38,621 nt of DNA from Bacteroidota bacterium (GTDB taxonomy: Bacteria > Bacteroidota > Bacteroidia > Bacteroidales > NBLH01): the NCBI GenBank assembly GCA_025361565.1, contig JANYKN010000011.1, positions 1 to 38,621 on the forward strand, in the 5' to 3' direction. Numbering within the stretch: position 1 is the stretch's first letter; each line of letters opens with the position of its first letter. The notes under the pieces were generated by a model that was not told the DNA's origin, made no database searches, and saw only the letters and a list, made by a program, of their open reading frames with translations. Shown in pieces: positions 17,696 to 28,000 of this stretch. A program made the position numbers and the translations under genes.

Positions 17696-18811
17696 TCAAA
17701 ACTTATCTTTTTCATTAAAATATACTTTAAAAAGGACTTTTCTAATTAGGTTTTCTTCGTACTCATCATCATCTTTGTAATAAAACCTAACGGGGGCAAC
17801 ACCTACTACTTTTTTTTGCATCCTTAGTGTTAACGGATCCATATACCATTTTTCAAGAAATATGATTGATTGAATTTCGTCAAATTCCATTGGTGTTGTA
17901 TATTCAATCAAAGAATGTTCACTTACACCGTCATCTTCTACCAACATTTTATAAGAGCCCATTTCCTCTTCAACTTCCTTTACCTTCATTGGCTGGTTAT
18001 CGTAATAATTATAGGCTTTTAAATCACCATTGATAATTTTATTGACAAGCACTTTAAGAAAATTCACAATTCCGCTGACTGATAAATATTCCGAGGTTTC
18101 TTTATTTAGTATCTGGTCGCCCAGGCTTTGCTTGGATCTATTGTAGATTTTCATGAGTTCGTCTATATCATATGGCGAAGTGTAATCCATATAAAAAAAG
18201 TATTCATAGGCAATTTCATTGGTAAGTTGCATTCGGCGATTAGATTTTCTAATCATGGATTTTTGGGGCAATGAATCAAATATGGTAAAAGGAGTTTTAT
18301 ATAAAGGGTTTTGTAATGTGGTATCATTGTCTGAAAAATAACGCCTAATGGGCATATATGCAATTATTTTCTTTTCAAAAGCCAATGGATTATTTGTCAC
18401 TCTCCATTCTTCAATAAAATTGAGACCGATTAATTCATGGTGGTTTAATGAATGATCATTGGTTTCACCCAATCCTTCTTTCGCTTTTGTAGGCGAAATC
18501 AGCTTTTTGTTTTCCATCAATTGATAGGAAACCCATGAATCGCTCTGATAAAAGTTAATTCTTCCCGAAAATGCATTTTCTAAAATAATCGTAAATAAAT
18601 CCTTTTCCGTATGGTTTGATAAATAGGCTTTGGATATTGAGTCGCTGCAATGATTATTAATTATTTTATAACAAGTGTCCATTCTTACAACATAATTAAC
18701 AATTAAGTTTGATGGCATCAATAAATTATTTCCTTTAAATAATTTATTTTGTGCAATGGCATTTGAAACAATAAATAATGCAAACAAAACGATAACATAT
18801 TTTTTATTCAT
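17696..18811 (-). CDS. GldN/PorN-like protein with two modules, orphan
   Basis: 371 aa with a signal peptide (1-20, ending NAIAQ). Two segments share a GldN-type pattern: about 75-175 (FTIILENAFSGRINFYQSD, then LIGLNFIEEWRV and KKIIAYMPIRRYF) and about 245-365 (LVNKIINGDLKAYNYYDN, then IIFLEKWYMDPLTLRMQKKV and VGVAPVRFYY). In GldN the corresponding sequence is a DGKLxAY segment followed by an EVWYFD...ICPI segment, so this protein looks like a GldN-related repeat protein. GldN is a periplasmic T9SS component normally encoded after GldKLM, none of which are here. Assignment rests on pattern resemblance only. The neighbours include likely T9SS cargo, which is suggestive of an accessory role. 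Confidence 0.5.
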   Translation of the reverse strand: MNKKYVIVLFALFIVSNAIAQNKLFKGNNLLMPSNLIVNYVVRMDTCYKIINNHCSDSISKAYLSNHTEKDLFTIILENAFSGRINFYQSDSWVSYQLMENKKLISPTKAKEGLGETNDHSLNHHELIGLNFIEEWRVTNNPLAFEKKIIAYMPIRRYFSDNDTTLQNPLYKTPFTIFDSLPQKSMIRKSNRRMQLTNEIAYEYFFYMDYTSPYDIDELMKIYNRSKQSLGDQILNKETSEYLSVSGIVNFLKVLVNKIINGDLKAYNYYDNQPMKVKEVEEEMGSYKMLVEDDGVSEHSLIEYTTPMEFDEIQSIIFLEKWYMDPLTLRMQKKVVGVAPVRFYYKDDDEYEENLIRKVLFKVYFNEKDKF

Positions 18812-19094
18812 CCGGATTTTAATTTTCAGTGTATTTTTTTTGTTTAAAGCAGGTTTGCATTTTTTTTAGCGGTCTCTTCAAAATTGAAGATTGTAGTTTA
18901 AATAAAATTCCGATTCCGACTTTGAAAACGTCATTATCTAACAAATCATTTTTGGCAAATTAATATTCGGATTGCTTCAATTGGTTCATATTTCAAACAT
19001 CTTTCGTATATTTACATCCATTCTATAATTTAAATATTCGCCTTTAAGGTTAGGTCCATCAACAAGTTTACAAAACTATCAAAAAATAATACAA

Positions 19095-19331
19095 ATGAAA
19101 ATACAAATGAACTTTAAGCTTATTGTTGGCTACATTCAATTTGTAGATCTTGAAACTGGCTTCTGGGAAATCATTGAAAATGAAGATAAATACAGAATTT
19201 CAAATATGCCAGATGCATTAAAACATGAAAATTTAAGGATAGCTGCCATGGTTGAAATAATAGAAAATGAAATGTCTATATTCATGTCAGGCAAATCGAT
19301 TAAAATTATTGAATATAAAATAATCAAATAA
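19095..19331 (+). CDS. Small conserved protein, unknown function (OB-like?)
   Basis: 78 aa. The sequence (FKLIVGYIQFVDLETGFWEI, then the YRISNMPDALKHENLRIAA region and IKIIEYKI) follows a pattern I associate with small Bacteroidota proteins or domains of the form GxIxxVxLEGGFWGI...LPExxKxxGLRV...IxIxxI, probably a small beta-barrel. There is no signal peptide. The first Met (19095) and the fifth residue (Met, 19107) are both possible starts. Its stop codon is 4 nt before the subtilisin start, so the two genes are cotranscribed and perhaps translationally coupled. A protease-linked role, such as a chaperone or inhibitor, is possible but unproven. Confidence 0.6.
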   Translation: MKIQMNFKLIVGYIQFVDLETGFWEIIENEDKYRISNMPDALKHENLRIAAMVEIIENEMSIFMSGKSIKIIEYKIIK

Positions 19332-19335
19332 TAAA

Positions 19336-20937
19336 ATGGAACTAATTAGCAAATTCTTTGCGCTGTTATATCCGGCCAGCTTGCTTTTTTCGATCATTTT
19401 GGTTGGAATCTGGCATAGTTTTAACTTCAGACAAAAAAAGAACATATTGCTTAATGTTCTCATTTTTCTGGCCGTAATTTCTTACTTTATCAGTTTCTTT
19501 TCAAATTACCATTTGCAATTTTTCATGATTGCCTGGTTTATCAGGGATTTGCTGATATTCATTATCTTAACCAAATTATGGCATTTGTATCTCCGGTATA
19601 AAAGATCTTTCATTATTGGTATTTTCCTGATTGCAATTGGAATCGGTTTTTTGTTTTACCGAAACGGATCACTTTCCTTTTCAAAAGCAAGCCCTGTTAA
19701 TTTTGCAAGTGACAATGAAGCAGAACTCTTGTTCGAAATTAAAAACAAGACTCAATTATCAAAAGTAAATGAACTTTTAAGTCGTTTTAAACCAGAAATT
19801 TTATTGGCATTTCCCCAAGTGAAAGATACTCTAATTACAGAACTTGACAATTGCTATACCATTGATATTAAAGACACAAGCGCATTAAACTCACTGGTTG
19901 ACACGCTTGAAAAATCGGGATTAACCAATTGGATTGAAAAGAATGAAGTTTATACATTATCACCCATTGAGAAATCTGGTTCCGACAGCATAATTTCAAA
20001 TTCATATTCAGGCAAAACATTAAATGATCCATATATTGCTAAACTTTGGGGTTTTAAATATATGGAAATTGATAGCCTGACTGGAATATTGAAAAAACGA
20101 AAACCCGTAAAAAAAGCAAAAATTTTTATTCTGGATACTGGAGTTGATAGCAAGCACGAAGATTTAGCTGATAATTATTTATCCTTATCGGATAAATATG
20201 ATAAAGATACCGACCAACATGGAACTCACTGTGCAGGAATAGCTTGTGCAGTTACGAATAACAATTTGGGAATTGCATCTTTTAATCTCACAGGTGAATT
20301 TACATCAATCACAAGTATTACCGTGTTGCCTGGTGGTTCAGGAACTCAGGAAAGTATCATCGATGGTATGATATTGGCTGCGGACAATGGTGCCGATGTA
20401 ATTTCCATGTCTCTTGGCGGATTTTCGACCGATGTACGACAAAAAGCTTATGAAAAGGCCATTAAATATGCCAATGATAAAGGTGCAATTGTAGTTGTGG
20501 CTGCAGGAAACGAAAACACCAATGCAAAAAATGTCGTCCCTGCATCCTGCAAAGGAGTAATAACTGTTTCGGCTGTTGATGAAAATCTGCAAAAAGCTGC
20601 TTTTTCAAATTATGTAACAGATATTGAGTATAAAGTTTCAGCACCTGGGGTTAACATTTATTCAACCATTCCTTTAAATCAATATAAATCAATGAATGGA
20701 ACTTCAATGGCAACTCCTTATGTTGCCGGCCTGATTGGTATTATGAAATCAATGGAGCCAAACTTGACAACTGAAGATGTTTTCCGCATATTGATTTCAT
20801 CCGGAATTGACACTAAGAATACCGAACAAACAGGTAAATTCATTCAACCGTTAAGGGCAATTTCGAATTTGAATGCCACAAATATAAAATCAAAGCTAAA
20901 ACTATTCGTTAGGGAATTATTAACCTTTAAACCATAA
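19336..20937 (+). CDS. Membrane-anchored subtilisin-like serine protease (S8)
   Basis: 533 aa. There is no cleavable signal. Four hydrophobic segments occupy about 8-25, 37-55, 62-82 and 92-108. The basic loops (FRQKK, LRYKR) fit a topology with both ends outside the cytoplasm. Residues about 120-210 resemble an inhibitor-I9-type prodomain. The peptidase domain has the S8 triad: D267 in FILDTGVDS, H295 in DQHGTHCAG and S457 in NGTSMATPYVAG, with the oxyanion N392 in AAGNEN. It should be active on the periplasmic face of the inner membrane. A four-helix anchor on a subtilisin is unusual. It is directly downstream of the 78-aa gene. No T9SS tail is present. Confidence 0.88.
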   Translation: MELISKFFALLYPASLLFSIILVGIWHSFNFRQKKNILLNVLIFLAVISYFISFFSNYHLQFFMIAWFIRDLLIFIILTKLWHLYLRYKRSFIIGIFLIAIGIGFLFYRNGSLSFSKASPVNFASDNEAELLFEIKNKTQLSKVNELLSRFKPEILLAFPQVKDTLITELDNCYTIDIKDTSALNSLVDTLEKSGLTNWIEKNEVYTLSPIEKSGSDSIISNSYSGKTLNDPYIAKLWGFKYMEIDSLTGILKKRKPVKKAKIFILDTGVDSKHEDLADNYLSLSDKYDKDTDQHGTHCAGIACAVTNNNLGIASFNLTGEFTSITSITVLPGGSGTQESIIDGMILAADNGADVISMSLGGFSTDVRQKAYEKAIKYANDKGAIVVVAAGNENTNAKNVVPASCKGVITVSAVDENLQKAAFSNYVTDIEYKVSAPGVNIYSTIPLNQYKSMNGTSMATPYVAGLIGIMKSMEPNLTTEDVFRILISSGIDTKNTEQTGKFIQPLRAISNLNATNIKSKLKLFVRELLTFKP

Positions 20938-21204
20938 AAATCTATTTGATCATATAGATTGATTGTCGAAGAGATTAGATGCTATTCTATTTTTTAAAAC
21001 AATGAAAAAAAAGTTAGCCTAATAAAACAATTCCAAATGAAATAATTATTTTCGCAGTGAAATTTGATAAGAAAATTCGCATTATACCTAAAAAATATCA
21101 GTGAACTCATTTTATAAATACTTAAATATGAGTATTTAATGAGGCATCTTAAACCAGAAACAACCTATTCATTTTAGCTTAATTATAACCCAGATAATAT
21201 TTAC

Positions 21205-24200
21205 ATGAAAAAAATTTTCCTCATTGCAAGCATTTTGTTTTGTTATATCAATTCAAATAGTCAGGTTTATATCAACGAAATTTTCGCAACCAATGCATCT
21301 ACTAATCTTGACACAAAATATTACAACTATTCAGGTTGGGTAGAATTATTTAATAATGGCCTTTTGGATGTTGATCTTGGAACTTATTATTTTTCAGATG
21401 ATAAGAATAACAAAACTAAATGGAAACTTCCATTTAACATATTAAAAAGCAAACAATTTGCCATATTTTGGTTCAATGAAATGAACAATGCAAATTATAC
21501 CAATTTCAAATTAGATGCAAAAGGTGCAAAGCTTTTCCTAAGTAAAAGTGATGGTTCTACCATCGATTCGTTGACTTATCCAAAACAATACCCAAATATT
21601 TCGTATTCAAGATTCCCTGATGGAGCTTTGGTCTGGCAATATAATATGGAGCCTACAATAAAAGCAAGCAATTCAGATAAAGTATATCCGACATTTACAT
21701 CTAACCCTAAATTTTCGCAGATTGGCGGTTATTACAGTACTCCATTCAATCTTTCAATTTCCACTATCAATTCTAATGCTAAAATCCGATTTACAATCGA
21801 TGGCTCTGAACCAAATCAAAATTCAAATCAATATACTTCAGAAATCCCCATCGATAAAACAACCATTATCAGGGCCAAAGTTTTTGAACCTGGTTTTTTG
21901 CCTTCAGAAATTACAACTCAAAGTTACATTTTCCCCGATCATCAAATCCATTTACCATCTTATTCTTTAACAACCGATTCTGCTAATCTTTGGGACAATA
22001 TGATGGGAATGTACGTTGATGGTACAAATGGCGTAACCGATTTTTGCAGCAGTGGTCCAAAAAACTACAATCAGGATTGGGAAAGGCCTTTTAATCTTGA
22101 GTTTTTCGATTCTCTTGGAATTCAGCAATTGAATCAATATACAGGTATAAAAATAGCTGGACATTGTTCCAGAGGATTTCCTCAAAAATCTTTTAGTATC
22201 ATTCCCAGAGCCCTTTATGGGAAAAGTAAATTAAAATATGCTTTTTTTAAAGATAAAAACATCTCTTCATTCGACAGGATATTTTTACGCAATTCAGGGA
22301 ATGACTGGGGTTTAGCTTTTATGCGTGATGGTTTATTTAATGCTTTGGTTAAAAACAAAATAGATATTGATTACAACGCATATCAACCTTCGGTTGTATA
22401 CTTAAATGGAAATTATTGGGGTTTGCTTGATACCCGCGAAAAACTTGATGAAAGGTATATCATGTCAAATTACAATTTAGCTGACACTCAATTTGATATG
22501 CTCGAAAATGATAAATCTGTGATAATTGGAAATTCTTCTAATTACACAAGCTTAATCAATTTTGTATCCTCCAACGATTTAACAAAAAGTGCGAATTATG
22601 AGAATGTGAAATCCAAAATGGATATGAACGAATATATCAACTATATGGTTACCGAAATTTATATCGGCAATACTGATTGGCCCGGTAATAATATAAAATA
22701 TTGGTGCCCCAATTCTGGTAATGGTAAGTGGAGATGGATATTAGCAGATCTCGATTTTGGTTTCGGTGTATACGATCCCAACATCAATCACAATACTTTA
22801 CAGTTTGCACTTGAAACCAGTGGCCCAGCATGGCCAAATCCACCATGGTCTACTTTATTGTTCCGTAAATTAATTGTTAACCCCGAATTTAAAAGAGAAT
22901 TTGCTTCGCGATTTGCTAATTATCTGAACACTATTTTTGAACCAAATACCGTAAATCATGTAATTGATAGCCTGCAGAATAACATTAGTTATGAGATATA
23001 TTATCACAACATAAAATGGCAAGGTATTTCAGATTGGAATGGAAATATTCAATTTCTTCGCACATTCGCAAATCTCAGGCCCGATTATGTTCGTCAGCAT
23101 ATCATTAATACTCTTGGGCTCAGTGGAACATTCAATTTATCTTTAAAATCAAATTTACCTGATGCCGGAAAAACATTTATTGATAATATGCCTGTTAATG
23201 GAAGTTCATTTAAAGGAACATATTTTAAAGAATATACAGTTAACATAAAACCAATTGCTAATCCTGGATATAAATTTCTTGGATGGTATAAACAGACATA
23301 CAGTGTAGATACCATAGATTTGATAAGCAAAGGAGACGTATGGAAATACTCCGATTATGGATATATTCCATCCTCGGATTGGTATTTGTCCACATATGAT
23401 GATAATGCTTGGAAAACAGGCAATGCCCAATTTGGATATGGAGATGGAGATGAAACTACTATAATTAATTATGGAAGCGACCCGAACAATAAATATATTA
23501 CAACTTATTTCAGAAAAAACATTAATATCACCAATGCTTCTGGATGCAATGGATTAAAATTGAGATTGCTTGTTGACGATGGAGCAATAATATACTTAAA
23601 TGGAACAGAAATACTTCGTTACAGAATGCCATTAGGTGTTGTTGATTATACAACATTAGCAAATTATACTGCTGGCGGCACCGAAGAAACGACCTATTAT
23701 GAATTTGAACTTCCTGCAAGTGAATTAAGAGAAGGGTCCAATACTGTTGCAGTAGAAATTCATCAATCATCCGCTGCAAGTTCCGATATTAGTTTTGATT
23801 TGAAATTAAAATCCATGCAAATTAAAGACTTAAAAGAAGAATTAATTCCAGGGCAAAATATTGATATTTCAAGTTCTAATAATATTGAAATCCTTGCTAA
23901 ATATCAGAATCTTGGAAATTTGCCCGCTATTTATATCAATGAATATGTAACTGATAACCAAAATGGTTCAAAAGACGAAAATGGTGATTATACGCCTTGG
24001 ATAGAATTATTCAATTCGACCAATTCAAGCGTTGATATTGCCGGAATGTATATCAGCAATGATAAAAATAACTTAACTTTATGGCAAATTCCTGCAAGTG
24101 ATGCAATAAAGACAACTTTGAGTTCTTTGGGATTTATGCTGTTGTGGGCTGATGGACAAACCAACGAAGGCATTTTGCATCTGCCTTTTGAATTAAATAA

Positions 24201-24921
24201 AACAGGCGGACAATTATTTCTGACCAATAGTATGGGAACAGACACTACGATATTAGACTCTTTAACATATCAGGCCCAAATGAACGATGTTGCACATGGC
24301 AGATATACTGACGGGACTGCAGGAATTTATATTTTGGCAAATCCTACTCCTTTAGCACCAAATGCTGAACCAAACAAACTGCCCATTTTCACTTCAATAC
24401 CTGTATTAACCGCCAATGAGCAAGCACCTTATACTTATACCATTACTGCATCCGATTTTGAAAATGACAATGTGAATTATGGGTTTATTAATCTTCCTTC
24501 GTGGCTTAGCTTAACAGATTATTATAATGGCACTGGAAGCCTTACAGGAACCCCTCAATATGAAAATAGAGGAGACAATCAGGTTTCAATAACTGCAAGT
24601 GATGGAAAATCAACATTATATACCAATCAACTTTTCACAATTCAGGTTCAGGGTCCGTTGGTAATTGATCAACAATCAATAGGTAAATTTAAAGTGTACC
24701 CCAATCCTGTTAAAGATCATGTAACTATAAATCCTGATAAAAATACAAAAACTTACAGTATACGAATTACTAACCTTTTAGGAAAAGTTGTATCAGAAAA
24801 AAATAATATTTCGGGTAATTTCAGGCTTGATCTTTCTTCTTATGCAAACGGGGTTTACTTTTTAATAACTTATATAAATCAAAATACTTTTATAACCAAA
24901 CTCATTAAAACAGATAATTAA
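21205..24921 (+). CDS. CotH/lamin-tail surface protein with T9SS type A signal
   Basis: 1238 aa. Signal peptide (1-19). Lamin-tail domain 1 (about 22-150, VYINEIFATNAS), chitobiase/hexosaminidase C-terminal-like domain (about 165-250, IRFTIDGSEPNQNS) and CotH domain (about 285-640) with DWPGNNIKYW and D515/D517 in ILADLDFGFG. An InlB-type repeat half (NIKPIANPGYKFLGWY, about 690) is followed by a jelly-roll domain (about 712-875), the rest of the repeat (IEILAKYQNLG), lamin-tail domain 2 (from about 912), a putative-Ig domain (about 1070-1150) and a T9SS type A sorting domain (from about 1160: KVYPNPVKDHVTI, then SYANGVYFL). CotH domains can be protein kinases, and the D-x-D motif here fits the family. 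The product is probably exported and attached to the cell surface. Confidence 0.88.
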   Translation: MKKIFLIASILFCYINSNSQVYINEIFATNASTNLDTKYYNYSGWVELFNNGLLDVDLGTYYFSDDKNNKTKWKLPFNILKSKQFAIFWFNEMNNANYTNFKLDAKGAKLFLSKSDGSTIDSLTYPKQYPNISYSRFPDGALVWQYNMEPTIKASNSDKVYPTFTSNPKFSQIGGYYSTPFNLSISTINSNAKIRFTIDGSEPNQNSNQYTSEIPIDKTTIIRAKVFEPGFLPSEITTQSYIFPDHQIHLPSYSLTTDSANLWDNMMGMYVDGTNGVTDFCSSGPKNYNQDWERPFNLEFFDSLGIQQLNQYTGIKIAGHCSRGFPQKSFSIIPRALYGKSKLKYAFFKDKNISSFDRIFLRNSGNDWGLAFMRDGLFNALVKNKIDIDYNAYQPSVVYLNGNYWGLLDTREKLDERYIMSNYNLADTQFDMLENDKSVIIGNSSNYTSLINFVSSNDLTKSANYENVKSKMDMNEYINYMVTEIYIGNTDWPGNNIKYWCPNSGNGKWRWILADLDFGFGVYDPNINHNTLQFALETSGPAWPNPPWSTLLFRKLIVNPEFKREFASRFANYLNTIFEPNTVNHVIDSLQNNISYEIYYHNIKWQGISDWNGNIQFLRTFANLRPDYVRQHIINTLGLSGTFNLSLKSNLPDAGKTFIDNMPVNGSSFKGTYFKEYTVNIKPIANPGYKFLGWYKQTYSVDTIDLISKGDVWKYSDYGYIPSSDWYLSTYDDNAWKTGNAQFGYGDGDETTIINYGSDPNNKYITTYFRKNINITNASGCNGLKLRLLVDDGAIIYLNGTEILRYRMPLGVVDYTTLANYTAGGTEETTYYEFELPASELREGSNTVAVEIHQSSAASSDISFDLKLKSMQIKDLKEELIPGQNIDISSSNNIEILAKYQNLGNLPAIYINEYVTDNQNGSKDENGDYTPWIELFNSTNSSVDIAGMYISNDKNNLTLWQIPASDAIKTTLSSLGFMLLWADGQTNEGILHLPFELNKTGGQLFLTNSMGTDTTILDSLTYQAQMNDVAHGRYTDGTAGIYILANPTPLAPNAEPNKLPIFTSIPVLTANEQAPYTYTITASDFENDNVNYGFINLPSWLSLTDYYNGTGSLTGTPQYENRGDNQVSITASDGKSTLYTNQLFTIQVQGPLVIDQQSIGKFKVYPNPVKDHVTINPDKNTKTYSIRITNLLGKVVSEKNNISGNFRLDLSSYANGVYFLITYINQNTFITKLIKTDN

Positions 24922-24936
24922 AACAGATAATTAAAA
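24904..24936 (+). repeat. 13-bp tandem duplication across the CotH gene stop
   Basis: The unit AAAACAGATAATT occurs at 24907-24919 and 24920-24932, followed by a partial third copy. The stop codon (24919-24921) sits at the junction. It looks like replication slippage. It does not alter the encoded protein because the second copy lies after the stop. Confidence 0.7.
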
Positions 24937-24964
24937 TATTGGCAGATTTTTCTGAAATTATCAT

Positions 24965-25003
24965 AAAAAAAAATGCAACACTTTCTGGTGCTGCATTTTT
25001 TTT
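24965..25003. terminator. Bidirectional terminator between the two large surface-protein genes
   Basis: AAAAAAAATGCA (24965-24976) and TGCATTTTTTTT (24992-25003) pair around an inner CAC/GTG extension, giving a stem with a T run at the end on each strand. It lies between convergent genes that end at 24921 (plus) and 25017 (minus). Confidence 0.85.
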
Positions 25004-25016
25004 AATCGCATGAACC

Positions 25017-28000
25017 TTATCTAATTAGTGTCACATCACCTGCATCTTTGAATGGGACTCCATTCTTATACTTTCCGGTAACTTTCCATACATAAACATC
25101 CATTGGCAACAATTTTTTATCCCTGTAACCATCCCAACCCATTGCTGGATTGTCACTTTCAAATATTTTTTCACCCCAACGATTGAATATTTCGAGTTTA
25201 TATATGCCAATTCCTCTGTAAACTGGATGGAAAACATCATTCGAAATATCATTATCATAATATCCTCCATTAGAAGGGCCGGATGGATTCGGTGTAAATG
25301 CGTTTGGGAATTTACAAACACCGGATTTTTCAACTACAACCGCTTCAAAAATGGATGCTGAATCAAAACAACCATGTTCTGTATAAACCCTTAAAATAAT
25401 ATTATAAGTACCAGGTTCTGTATAGAAATGTATAGGATTTTCACCTGTAACTACCTCATTACCATTATCTCCAAAATTCCATTCAAAGATATCGGCATCT
25501 GTTGAACGATTATAACCATATACAGCCGAATTTGGTAACATAACTGTATCAGGAGTTACAAGGAAATTAGCAACTGGAGTTGGATAAACATTCACTGTAT
25601 CGTGCCTAATAAACACACTATCAGAAAGTGCACCGGGGCCCCATGCATAAAGGTTAACAATATATCTGCCAGGAACATCATAGGTATAATCCGGAGTAAT
25701 TGAATCCGAAGTAGCACCATCACCAAATTCCCACAACCACCTATCAGTATACTCTGTTCCATTGGTAAATTTAACTGTAAATGGCGCGCAACCTGAATAA
25801 TTACGTCCTCCTGAATTCTTAGGAAGTGGCGGGAAAATCTCGATAGTATAACTAGCTGTATCAGGACAACTTGACGCTGGGATTCCAAGTGTAATTGTAT
25901 ATTTACCCCAGGTTTGATAATCATGTGAAAAATTGGTATTAAATACAGTATCTAACCGGGTATCTCCATCACCAAAATTCCAATTATAAATTGGATAATT
26001 TTCACCACTCAAGTTTTCGAAATTAACTTGGGACCGAGGCCATGTTTGTGAAATCGGGGAAGGTGAAAAATCCACTTTTGGAATCCTGAATACCGTTATT
26101 TGCCTGCTTGTTACATCTGTACATCCTGAGCCCGAATAAGCAGTTAATTTAACAGTATAAACAGAATCAGCGTCGTATATGGCATCAAAACGGCGTGTAA
26201 AAGTGGTCAAACCTGAATCCCGCCTTTCGGAATCACCAAAATTCCATACAAAAGTAACGCCTCCTGAACTTGTATTTGTAAATTGTACATCAAGGGGAGA
26301 ACAACCCTGGGTAATATCTGTTACAAAAGAGGCTGTTGGCGGAGCATTAAAACTAATTTGTACAGTATCGCTATTTGTACAGCCAAAATTTTTAGTAGCT
26401 GTCCATATGTAAATATTAGGGCCTTCCTGTATGTTGGTTACCAATGCATTATGCGCCGATATATTATCAAAAACTCCACCGCCATACATTATGGACCAAG
26501 CCCCACTCCCATTCCTTACCGAATCTGCCGCCAATTGAATTTGGTTTATACAAGTCGGTCGATCAATGCCTGCAGATAAAGGAAATTGATTATTAATTAC
26601 TGTAACTTCATCATAGGTAGAGAATCCATTAATAGTAACTGTCCAACGATATTTATTTACTGTACCCATTCCAATATTGAAAATTTCAGTTAATGGGTTC
26701 GTATCGTCGCCAAACTCACCAGTGGTTTCAGCTCCAATCTTTGTCCATTTTCCAGTAAAAGGGTAAGGATTATTGGCTTTCATAAATACTCGGGGCGTGC
26801 AAATACTAGTATCAATTCCTGCAAAAGCGTTCAATGGATTGTAAATAATCCGGATGGTATCCTGATCGACACATCCATTCCAATTGACTTGCCAGATAAA
26901 CTCATTAATTCCGTAGCCTAATGACCTAATTGTAGTTGTTGGGCTATGAATGTCGTCAGGGGTGCCGCTTCCTGTAAAAGGAATCCATGTACCTATTGCT
27001 GTAACAGGCAACCCTGCATTCACCGAAGAAAAATCAGTTGCCACTATCAAATCTGAACCTGCATTTGCATTAAAATGATTGCTTGTAATCTTAATATTGG
27101 CATTAACCGTACAACCTTTATCAGTAACCGACCATGTGAAAGTATTTAAACCGGATTGAAGATTATTAACTAATGTAATTGATGAAGTTTTATTCACAAT
27201 TAAAGTAGAACTTCCACCTCCAGACCAAAGCCCGTAACCTGTTGAACTTAATGGAGTTGCAACTAATGTTATAAAGTCATCGCAAGTGATCGCATCATTC
27301 CCTGCTGAAACACTCAGTGAATTATTTGTAACCTTAACTTCATCAAAAGCAGAACAACCATTGTCGTTTACTGTCCATCTTAATACATTATCACCTTTAC
27401 CTAAATTCCGGACTACCGTATTGGCACTATTTGAATTGTCAAAAATCCCTGAACCAGCCTTCACTTCCCAAAATCCGGTCCCTCTATTCTCTGCGCTAAC
27501 TGTGGCAAAATCCTGACAAGATACAATGTCGGTTCCAGCGTTTATTGTAAAACCTCTATTGATAATATGAACATCAACATCAGCGCTACAAAAACTGTTT
27601 GCAACCGTCCATTTTAACGTTGCCACTTGACCTTCATCCATTCCATCAACACGAGCATTGTACAAAGTGTTATCATCAATAAAATGAACTGAGCCCGGGA
27701 AATATTCAGTCCAAATACCAGTGGCACCAAATGGCTTGGGATTATTTCCTGATAATCTTATTGGCATTTCACATGCTGTAATATCATCGCCAGAAGCAGT
27801 TACTCCCAAATTATTGATTTCAACAAAATCAAAATCGGAACAACCTCCTTTTGATAACGTCCAACGAAAAGTTGTTGTTCCAAAATCCAGATTTTTAACC
27901 CAGGTTATCCGGGCTAAAGAATTGTCAATCGAAACCCCATCTCCTCCTGCCTCAATTGACCATGTACCATTGCTTGACATGGGCGGAATGGATGCAATTA

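Noticed and set aside
20939-20960. Hairpin AATCTAT/ATAGATT after the subtilisin gene
   Set aside because: A 7-bp AT-rich stem without a T run; too weak to call a terminator.
21116-21137. Inverted repeat AAATACT/AGTATTT upstream of the CotH gene
   Set aside because: A 7-bp AT-rich repeat in AT-rich DNA; expected often by chance, and not placed relative to a recognisable promoter.
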